Part shown: piece after piece, positions 1-4,705 of the stretch | Numbering within the stretch: position 1 is the stretch's first letter | Layout of the letters: each line of letters begins with the position of its first letter | Source: an uncultured Eubacterium sp. | Lineage (GTDB): Bacteria > Bacillota > Clostridia > Lachnospirales > Lachnospiraceae | Length of the DNA stretch: 6,007 bases | Assembly (NCBI GenBank): GCA_910579075.1 | Contig: CAJTSV010000159.1 | Location: 1-6,007 of the forward strand | Direction: 5' to 3' | Translations under genes and position numbers: made by a program | Notes under the pieces: generated by a model | What the model was told of the DNA's origin: nothing | Database searches by the model: none | Seen by the model: only the letters and a program-made list of their open reading frames with translations

Positions 1-57
1 GCTTCACAAATGGGATTTGCTCACTTCGGAATCACTTTCTTACGGACTTTGCAGTGA
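1..57 (+). CDS. Possible 3' end of a gene entering from the left
   Basis: Frame 1 is open from the first base to a TGA at 55-57 and encodes 18 residues reading ASQMGFAHFGITFLRTLQ. The residues are compatible with a real protein C-terminus, but 18 codons is too little to prove coding or identify a family. A GC-rich palindrome begins two bases after the stop, which would suit the end of a transcription unit. It could equally be a chance open frame. Sequence to the left of the window would settle it. Confidence 0.25.
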   Translation, partial: ASQMGFAHFGITFLRTLQ

Positions 58-58
58 A

Positions 59-78
59 TGCCCCTGGGGCAGCCCCTG
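59..78. repeat. GC-rich overlapping palindromes, similar to the end of the 3210-3319 inverted repeat
   Basis: TGCCCCTGGGGCA (59-71) is a perfect palindrome around one central base. It overlaps GGGGCAGCCCC (66-76), so GGGGC can pair with either flanking GCCCC but not both. The 14 bases at 65-78 (TGGGGCAGCCCCTG) match the right arm of the inverted repeat at 3306-3319 at 13 of 14 positions, and both are preceded by CCCCTG. It may be a degenerate end of the same element or a stem at the end of an upstream gene. No T-run follows, so a classical intrinsic terminator is not supported. Confidence 0.4.
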
Positions 79-140
79 CAGCAGCCTGTGTGAACAGTAA
101 TCCTGACAGCACCGGCTTTATCCTTATCCTATCCTTGTTC

Positions 141-169
141 TTGCAGATTCCATCAGACGGGAGTATAAT
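141..169 (+). promoter_or_regulatory. Putative sigma-A promoter for the MATE exporter gene
   Basis: A perfect -10 box TATAAT lies at 164-169. A weak -35 box TTGCAG (141-146, three of six consensus positions) lies 17 bp upstream. The predicted start is near 176, giving a leader of about 150 nt before the chosen MATE start at 325. No other promoter of comparable quality is visible between 60 and 325. The -10 box and spacing are direct observations; the function is inferred. Confidence 0.55.
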
Positions 170-311
170 ACCTATGGAAAAACATATTTTTCCGCCGCTG
201 CAGGCTCCATGCCGCAGACTGGCGCATAGAATAGCTTAAAATGACTGCCGCTTTTGCACGTGTTCGGGTAAACCTGTTCCCGTACCAGGCATGGCACAGA
301 TTTTCCTGCAC

Positions 312-318
312 AGAAAGG
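312..318 (+). promoter_or_regulatory. Ribosome binding site that fixes the MATE start
   Basis: AGAAAGG ends six bases before the ATG at 325. The alternative in-frame ATG at 241 has no Shine-Dalgarno-like sequence (the bases before it are AGCTTAAA) and would add 28 residues unlike a MATE N-terminus. This supports 325 as the start. Confidence 0.6.
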
Positions 319-324
319 CATCCC

Positions 325-1689
325 ATGACCGCAGATTTCTCAAAAGGAAGCATATCCGCAAACATTATCCGCCAGGCCGTGCCGCTGACCCTGGCACAGC
401 TTGTACAGCTGCTTTATAATATTGTTGACCGCATTTATATCGGGCGGCTGCCGGATGCAGGAGACCTGGCGCTGACCGGCGTGGGACTGGCTTTTCCGCT
501 GATTACCATAACCGCCGCCTTTACAAATCTGTTCGGCACTGGCGGCACGCCTTTATTTTCCATTGCGAGGGGGCACAGGGAGGACGCGCATGCGGAAAAA
601 ATCATGGGAAATACCTTCTGCCTGCTGCTTGGCAGCTCGGTATTTCTGTTTCTATTTGGATTTCTGCTGCGAAAGCCCCTTTTGTACCTGTTCGGGGCTG
701 GCGATGACTCGTATGTTTACGCGGATGCCTATCTTAAAGTATATCTGCTGGGCACCCCGTGCTCCATGCTTGCCACCGGAATGAACGGATTTATCAATGC
801 ACAGGGATTTCCGGGCATCGGGATGCTGACCACCGTTATCGGCGCTGTGCTGAACCTGATTTTAGACCCTCTTTTTATTTTCGGGCTGCATATGGGCGTA
901 CAGGGCGCTGCGCTTGCAACGGTTATCAGCCAGGCGGTCTCCGGCATCTGGGTTATCCGTTTCCTGGCCAGCCGGCAGTCCCTGCTGCGCATCCGCAAAC
1001 AGAACATGAAGCTGGAAGGCCGCCTGGTGCGCGAAATTGTTTCCCTTGGCACTTCCGGCTTTATCGTCCAGGCAACCAATGCACTGGTGCAGATTGTCTG
1101 CAATATTTCCCTGCAGGAATACGGCGGGGATTTGTATGTCGGCATTATGACAGTGCTGCATTCTATCCGGGAAGTCTTATCGCTGCCTGTTATGGGACTG
1201 ACCAGCGGTTCCCAGCCGGTGCTTGGCTATAATTACGGAGCCAGGCAGTTTTCCCGTGTCAAAGAAGGCATCCGTTTTACGGCACTGATTGGAACCGCAT
1301 ATACCTTTCTTGCCTGGGGACTCGTTATGCAAATCCCGCACCTGCTGTTTTCGGTCTTTACGAAAAATACAGCCATGGCAGAATCCGGCACTGCGGCATT
1401 GCAGATATATTTTTTCGGGTTCTGCTTTATGGCCTTCCAGTTCTCGGGACAGTGCACGTTTCAGGCGCTCGGCTATGCCAGACGCTCGATTTTCTTTTCG
1501 CTGCTGCGCAAGGCCGTTATCGTTGTGCCGCTGACCCTGCTTCTGCCAGCAGCCGGATTCGGGGTAAACGGGGTGTTTCTGGCAGAGCCTGTTTCCAATA
1601 TTATCGGCGGCCTGGCCTGTTTTACTGCGATGTGGCTGACGGTATACCGCAGGCTGGGCGGGGAACCTGACTGTAAATCGGCAGAATAA
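325..1689 (+). CDS. MATE family efflux transporter (MepA-like)
   Basis: This is an inner-membrane secondary transporter of the MATE family, which exports drugs, toxins or metabolites using a sodium or proton gradient. The 454-residue product matches the usual MATE length of about 450 and shows the expected series of hydrophobic segments (about twelve). Family-like stretches are LLYNIVDRIYIG (29-40) in the first helix, GTGGTPLFSIARG (71-83), NLILDPLFIFG (177-187), GLTSGSQPVLGYNYGA (291-306) at the start of the second half, and GQCTFQALG (375-383). The two halves show the expected pseudo-repeat, the conserved P-GYNYGA region matching the earlier P-FSIARG region. The start at 325 was chosen over 241 because of its ribosome binding site and because the protein then begins just before helix 1. 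It has its own upstream promoter, and 88 bases separate it from the aminotransferase. The substrate cannot be read from the sequence. No frameshift or missing region is seen. Confidence 0.93.
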   Translation: MTADFSKGSISANIIRQAVPLTLAQLVQLLYNIVDRIYIGRLPDAGDLALTGVGLAFPLITITAAFTNLFGTGGTPLFSIARGHREDAHAEKIMGNTFCLLLGSSVFLFLFGFLLRKPLLYLFGAGDDSYVYADAYLKVYLLGTPCSMLATGMNGFINAQGFPGIGMLTTVIGAVLNLILDPLFIFGLHMGVQGAALATVISQAVSGIWVIRFLASRQSLLRIRKQNMKLEGRLVREIVSLGTSGFIVQATNALVQIVCNISLQEYGGDLYVGIMTVLHSIREVLSLPVMGLTSGSQPVLGYNYGARQFSRVKEGIRFTALIGTAYTFLAWGLVMQIPHLLFSVFTKNTAMAESGTAALQIYFFGFCFMAFQFSGQCTFQALGYARRSIFFSLLRKAVIVVPLTLLLPAAGFGVNGVFLAEPVSNIIGGLACFTAMWLTVYRRLGGEPDCKSAE

Positions 1690-1702
1690 TGCCAAAAAAC
1701 AT

Positions 1703-1731
1703 TTGACACCCCAGCCCCGATGTTCTAACAT
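1703..1731 (+). promoter_or_regulatory. Promoter of the aminotransferase gene with a dyad over the -10 box
   Basis: A perfect -35 box TTGACA (1703-1708) is followed after exactly 17 bp by TAACAT (1726-1731, four of six consensus positions). It starts 13 bases after the MATE stop, and the predicted leader is about 40 nt. The -10 box forms the right half of ATGTTCTAACAT (1720-1731), an inverted repeat with 5-bp arms and a 2-bp centre, which could be an operator. The boxes are seen directly; control by a repressor is inference. The aminotransferase can therefore be transcribed independently of the exporter gene. Confidence 0.6.
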
Positions 1732-1777
1732 GATGAATAGAAAAACAGAAAAATGAATCACAAAGGAGCACAAGCAC

Positions 1778-2971
1778 ATGATAAATGTAAATGAGAAAAT
1801 GGCAGCTCTCGGTACACAGCGTTCTGTTATCCGCGAGCTGTTTGAATTCGGCAAAAAAAGAGCTGCCGAAATCGGCCCGGAAAATGTATTTGATTTTTCG
1901 ATTGGAAATCCAAGCGTGCCGGCCCCGGCATCGGTTAAAGAGCATGCCCTGAAAATCCTGTCCGAAACAGACCCTGTGCTGCTGCATGGCTATACAAGCG
2001 CCCAGGGAGATTCCGGCGTGCGTGCCATGCTGGCGGATTCGCTAAACCGCCGCTTCCATGCGGGCTTAACGGCGGAGCATTTCTACCTGACTGCCGGCGC
2101 TGCGGCGGCTGTATGCTGCTGCCTGCACGGCCTTTGCAATCCTGGCGATGAAGTCCTTATTTTTGCCCCGTATTTCCCGGAATATCTTGTATTTGTACAG
2201 GGTGCCGGAGCAAAGCCGGTTATCATTCCGGCTGATACCGATTCGTTCCAGATTGATTTTGCCAGACTGGAGCAGGCACTGACTCCAAAGACAAAAGCTG
2301 TCATTGTCAATTCCCCGAACAATCCTTCCGGTGCCGTTTACTCCGCGGAAACATTAAAAAAACTGGCTGATATTCTCGACGCGCATGCCGCTTCCTACGG
2401 GCATCCGGTTTACCTGATTGCGGATGAGCCATACCGCGAAATCGTATTTTCCGGCAGAAAAGTGCCTTATCTGCCGGATATTTACCGCAATACGCTCATC
2501 TGCTATTCCTGGTCCAAATCACTGTCACTGCCAGGCGAACGGATGGGCTATCTGCTCGTACCCCCGTCTGTGGATGATTTTGAGCTGGTTTATGCCGCTG
2601 CTGCGGGTGCCGGGCGTTCGCTTGGCTATGTCTGCGCGCCGAGCCTGTTCCAGCGTGTATGCGCAGCCTGCGTGGATGAAACAGCGGATATTTCGGTCTA
2701 TGAAACAAACAAAAACCTGCTTGTAAAAAGCCTGCGGGACATGGGCTATCACGTAACCGAACCAGACGGAACGTTTTACATGTTTCCACGTACACTGGAA
2801 GACGACGATGTGGCATTTGCAGAACGCGCGAAAGAGCAAAACCTTCTTATCGTGCCGGGCAGCGGCTTCGGATGCCCGGGCCATGCACGCATCTCCTACT
2901 GCGTGCCAACGTCCCGTATCAAAAAATCACTGCCGGCATTTGAACGTCTGGCCAGCCAGTACCGCTCATAA
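1778..2971 (+). CDS. Pyridoxal phosphate-dependent class I/II aminotransferase
   Basis: This is a cytoplasmic fold-type I PLP enzyme that moves an amino group between an amino acid and a 2-oxo acid. At 397 residues it is the normal family length. Visible motifs in order: SIGNPS (41-46) near the N-terminus; GAAAAV (107-112), the cofactor phosphate loop region; NNPSG (181-185), whose second Asn normally bonds the PLP ring; DEPYRE (216-221), with the Asp that contacts the pyridine nitrogen and the Tyr; SWSKSLSLPGER (244-255), with K247 as the Schiff-base lysine and R255 the phosphate-binding arginine; and RISYC (371-375), with R371 as the expected substrate-carboxylate arginine. All catalytic residues appear intact. 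The start is supported by AAAGGAG (1762-1768), nine bases upstream. It resembles the broad aspartate/aromatic aminotransferase group, but substrate specificity cannot be assigned from sequence alone. A decayed DUF4180 fragment begins directly after its stop codon. Confidence 0.93.
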   Translation: MINVNEKMAALGTQRSVIRELFEFGKKRAAEIGPENVFDFSIGNPSVPAPASVKEHALKILSETDPVLLHGYTSAQGDSGVRAMLADSLNRRFHAGLTAEHFYLTAGAAAAVCCCLHGLCNPGDEVLIFAPYFPEYLVFVQGAGAKPVIIPADTDSFQIDFARLEQALTPKTKAVIVNSPNNPSGAVYSAETLKKLADILDAHAASYGHPVYLIADEPYREIVFSGRKVPYLPDIYRNTLICYSWSKSLSLPGERMGYLLVPPSVDDFELVYAAAAGAGRSLGYVCAPSLFQRVCAACVDETADISVYETNKNLLVKSLRDMGYHVTEPDGTFYMFPRTLEDDDVAFAERAKEQNLLIVPGSGFGCPGHARISYCVPTSRIKKSLPAFERLASQYRS

Positions 2972-2979
2972 CGCACCGC

Positions 2980-3129
2980 CGCCTTGCAGGAGAAATTTTG
3001 CAGAAATTTATAAATTATAATGTCCGGTTTGCCGTATATGGGGACTTTTCCAAATATACAAGCGCAGCCACGGAAAAGGCTTTTTCTTCCTGCCGGATGC
3101 TGACGGCTATGGAAAAACTTTCTATGTGA
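2980..3129 (+). pseudogene. Decayed 3' half of a DUF4180-family gene
   Basis: Reading from 2980 gives RLAGEILQKFINYNV, then GDFSKYTS (3040-3063), which I recognise as the core of the DUF4180 family (small proteins of about 115-120 residues, function unknown). The reading then jumps frame: the next family-like piece, HGKGFFFLPDAD, is in another frame (3069-3104). The final piece, AMEKLSM plus TGA (3106-3129), is back in the first frame. The gap between YTS and GKGFF is 8 nt where intact relatives have about 36, implying a deletion of about 28 nt. A second loss of about 2 nt fits the second shift. The N-terminal half is absent: upstream of 2980 the frame does not continue the family sequence and runs into the aminotransferase end at 2971. 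There is no start codon and no ribosome binding site. The family assignment is from memory of its conserved core; the two frame changes are read directly. Confidence 0.75.
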
Positions 3130-3209
3130 GATATGTCTCTGAGGTCATATCATACTATCCGAAACGGAGCTGCTATTAAACATGCTTCGAATATGCGGCT
3201 TGAAAATTT

Positions 3210-3319
3210 CAGGGGCTGCCGCAATAAGGAAAATTTATACAGATATCGTTTCAATCATTGCTGCAATCATAAAATTTCCACAATATTCTGTATAAATCCC
3301 CTGTATGCGGCAGCCCCTG
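3210..3319. repeat. 110-bp inverted-repeat element (MITE-like or convergent-gene hairpin)
   Basis: The outer arms CAGGGGCTGCCGCA (3210-3223) and TGCGGCAGCCCCTG (3306-3319) are perfect 14-bp complements. Further in, ATTTATACAGA (3233-3243) and TCTGTATAAAT (3287-3297) are perfect 11-bp complements. The 9 and 8 bases between the arm pairs are partly complementary, so the whole could fold as one long stem with a loop of 43 bases. No ORF of substance lies inside and no transposase is present. No clear target-site duplication flanks it and no U-run follows either side, so a plain intrinsic terminator is less likely than a small non-autonomous mobile element. Its position between convergent genes leaves a bidirectional transcription barrier possible. 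Confidence 0.7.
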
Positions 3320-3363
3320 TTATTCTTATCTGACACATCACTGCAGATTTCATATTAAATTTT

Positions 3364-3459
3364 TCATTCTTCCATAACCCGGTGTTCCAGCCATGCCGCA
3401 GCTGCCGTAATCATGTTGCGAAACTGCTTTCCATACGTCACAGCCGGCCCGTTCGCTGC
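3364..3459 (-). pseudogene. Coding-looking 31-codon tail in frame after the pta stop
   Basis: Directly after the pta TAA (3462-3460) the same frame stays open for 31 codons to a TGA at 3366-3364. It begins AANGPAVTYGKQFRNM and ends AAAAWLEHRVMEE. Codon choice is similar to that of the neighbouring genes, suggesting real or recently real coding sequence rather than spacer. I do not recognise the family. It has no ATG start with a ribosome binding site, so it is most simply the leftover C-terminus of a deleted gene. Readthrough of the pta stop is a remote alternative, because normal Pta proteins end where this one stops. Confidence 0.35.
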
Positions 3460-4443
3460 TTATGCCAAAGCTGCCGTAATAATGGCCATGGAATATACTT
3501 CCGAAGCGTTACAGCCCCTGGATAAATCATTAATCGGCGCATTCAGCCCGAGCAGAATCGGCCCGTAGGCTTCGAAATGCCCGAGACGCTGTGCAATTTT
3601 GTAGCCGATATTTCCAGCACTGATATCCGGGAAAATAAACGTATTGGCATGTCCTGCAATCTGGGATTCCGGACACTTGGTGCGTGCCACGCGCACGGAA
3701 ACGGCCGCGTCAAACTGCAGCTCCCCTTCAACCGGAAGATCCGGGTATTTTGCTTTTGTCTTCTGTGCTGCATTGCGCATTTTATCTACGTCTTCGCCTT
3801 CGCCGGAGCCAAAGGTCGAATAGCTTAAAAATGCTACCTGCGGGTCAATGCCGAAGATTTTTGCACATTCTGCTGTTTCTGCTGCGATTTCTACCAGCTG
3901 GTCTTCGGTCGGCTTGATATTGATGGCGCAGTCCCCCATAGCCAGCACTTCATTATCACCCGTTGCAGAAGGACGTACCAGAATAAAGCAGGATGAAACA
4001 ATGCTATTGCCCGGCTTGGTCTTAATCAGCTGCAGGGCCGGTCGCACCGTATCTGCCGTTGAATATGTCGCACCGCCTAACAGGGCATCCGCAATCCCCA
4101 TTTTTACAAGCATTGCACCAAAATAGTTTGTCTGCGACAGTGTTTTTCTTGCTTCTTCCGGTGTCACCCCTTTGGACTTGCGCAGCTCACAGAATTTTTC
4201 TACCATGGCATCCATATCTTTATAAGTCTTCGGGTCAATAATTTCTGCTCCGCGGATATTAAAGCCGCTTTCTTCTGCTGCATCGTAAATTTCTTCCTGA
4301 TCCCCAACCAGAATCGGATGCAGGAAATAGCTTGCCAGAAGCCGGGAAGCCGCTTCCAGAATACGCGGGTCATTTCCTTCTGTAAAAACGATTTTTTTCG
4401 GACTCTTTTTTAAGATGTTTATCATCTGCCCAAAACCAAACAT
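3460..4443 (-). CDS. pta: Phosphate acetyltransferase
   Basis: Pta (EC 2.3.1.8) catalyses acetyl-CoA + phosphate to acetyl phosphate + CoA in the cytoplasm. With acetate kinase it yields ATP and acetate in fermentation, and it runs in reverse for acetate uptake. The 327 residues match the short, single-domain Pta form of about 330. Family stretches are KKIVFTEGNDPRILEAA (16-32), ADALLGGATYSTADTVRPAL (118-137) with R134, LSYSTFGSGEG (206-216), EGELQFDAA (239-247), ANTFIFPDISAGNIGYK (266-282) and NDLSRGC (305-311). S308, R309 and C311 fall where the methanosarcinal enzyme has active-site Ser309, Arg310 and Cys312. The start at 4443 has AGGAGGAG (4456-4449), five bases upstream; the in-frame Met7 has no such site. 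Unusually, no ackA follows: downstream is remnant sequence and then a convergent gene. Phosphate butyryltransferase is a related alternative, but the motifs fit Pta better. Confidence 0.96.
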   Translation of the reverse strand: MFGFGQMINILKKSPKKIVFTEGNDPRILEAASRLLASYFLHPILVGDQEEIYDAAEESGFNIRGAEIIDPKTYKDMDAMVEKFCELRKSKGVTPEEARKTLSQTNYFGAMLVKMGIADALLGGATYSTADTVRPALQLIKTKPGNSIVSSCFILVRPSATGDNEVLAMGDCAINIKPTEDQLVEIAAETAECAKIFGIDPQVAFLSYSTFGSGEGEDVDKMRNAAQKTKAKYPDLPVEGELQFDAAVSVRVARTKCPESQIAGHANTFIFPDISAGNIGYKIAQRLGHFEAYGPILLGLNAPINDLSRGCNASEVYSMAIITAALA

Positions 4444-4462
4444 AATTTCTCCTCCTGATTTC

Positions 4463-4510
4463 TTATTTCATGCCTTGTGCAAAATTACTTGCTTCAATTT
4501 CCTGTTCCAT
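4463..4510 (-). CDS. Possible 15-codon upstream ORF in the pta leader
   Basis: An ATG at 4510-4508 opens a frame reading MEQEIEASNFAQGMK and stops with TAA at 4465-4463, six bases before the AGGAGGAG that serves pta. A GGAG (4525-4522) lies 11 bases before the ATG, a slightly long but usable spacing. If translated, it would end next to the pta ribosome binding site and could couple to pta initiation. The length is too short to test by coding statistics and the peptide shows no attenuation-type codon run, so this may be chance. Confidence 0.25.
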   Translation of the reverse strand: MEQEIEASNFAQGMK

Positions 4511-4547
4511 CGAAATACGTTCTCCAGATGCCTTCTGCAAAAGGCAT
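4470..4547 (-). promoter_or_regulatory. Paired repeats and hairpin in the pta leader
   Basis: On the pta strand the 15-mer TTTTGCASAAGGCAT occurs twice (4542-4528 and 4484-4470), differing at one base. Upstream of the first copy's AAGGCAT is its complement ATGCCTT (4547-4541), making a 7-bp hairpin with a 6-nt loop. The same ATGCCTT, extended by one base to CATGCCTT, can instead pair with AAGGCATG of the second copy (4476-4469), 8 bp, ending 12 bases from the pta Shine-Dalgarno. GCATAACATGC (4554-4544) is an additional overlapping dyad near the predicted transcription start. The pairing options are direct observations. Whether they act as an RNA switch or as a protein-binding repeat is inference. 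Confidence 0.4.
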
Positions 4548-4561
4548 GTTATGCTATTTCT

Positions 4562-4590
4562 ATTAAAACACTATCCCAAAAAGAAATCAA
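4562..4590 (-). promoter_or_regulatory. Putative sigma-A promoter of pta
   Basis: Reading the minus strand, -35 TTGATT (4590-4585, four of six) and -10 TTTAAT (4567-4562, five of six) are separated by exactly 17 bp. The predicted start is near 4555, giving a leader of about 111 nt that contains the repeats and the short ORF. This is the best sigma-A match I noticed between the two minus-strand genes. Confidence 0.5.
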
Positions 4591-4663
4591 TCCTTATTTG
4601 CCAATGTTTCCCATTCAAAACATGATAACCCGAAACCATTTTGATACCTTTTCCAGTTTTATG

Positions 4664-4687
4664 AAAAAATTCAGGAAGCACCGCTTC
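4664..4687 (-). terminator. Weak intrinsic terminator after the unknown minus-strand gene
   Basis: On the minus strand GAAGCGGTGCTTC (4687-4675) forms a 5-bp stem with a 3-nt loop. It is followed after five bases by TTTTTT (4669-4664), starting 18 bases after the stop codon at 4706. The short stem and the gap before the T-run make it weak. It would separate the upstream gene from pta, which fits the separate pta promoter. Confidence 0.4.
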
Positions 4688-4705
4688 ACAATAAAATTTT
4701 TTGCA

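Noticed and set aside
54..239. Plus-strand ORF of 61 codons before the exporter gene
   Set aside because: It runs across the GC-rich palindrome and the promoter, has no ribosome binding site, and its low-complexity start (APGAAPAAA) comes from the palindrome.
241..324. 28-residue N-terminal extension of the MATE protein
   Set aside because: The ATG at 241 lacks a Shine-Dalgarno sequence and the added residues do not look like a MATE N-terminus. The ATG at 325 has AGAAAGG at good spacing.
1177..1854. Minus-strand ORF of 225 codons antisense to the MATE gene 3' half
   Set aside because: It is the reverse shadow of a clearly conserved transporter frame and crosses the aminotransferase promoter. 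It shows no family motifs.
3071..3090. Hairpin GAAAAGGCTTTTTC followed by T/C as a terminator for the aminotransferase
   Set aside because: The stem is only about 5 A-T-rich base pairs and the bases are explained as the GKGFFF part of the DUF4180 remnant.
3205..3325. Target-site duplication flanking the inverted repeat
   Set aside because: The flanks (…GAAAATTT and TTATTCTT…) share no convincing direct repeat at any choice of element boundary, so transposition is not proven.
3133..3333. Plus-strand ORF of 66 codons in the intergenic region
   Set aside because: It spans the entire inverted repeat and has no ribosome binding site. Its sequence is shaped by the repeat arms.
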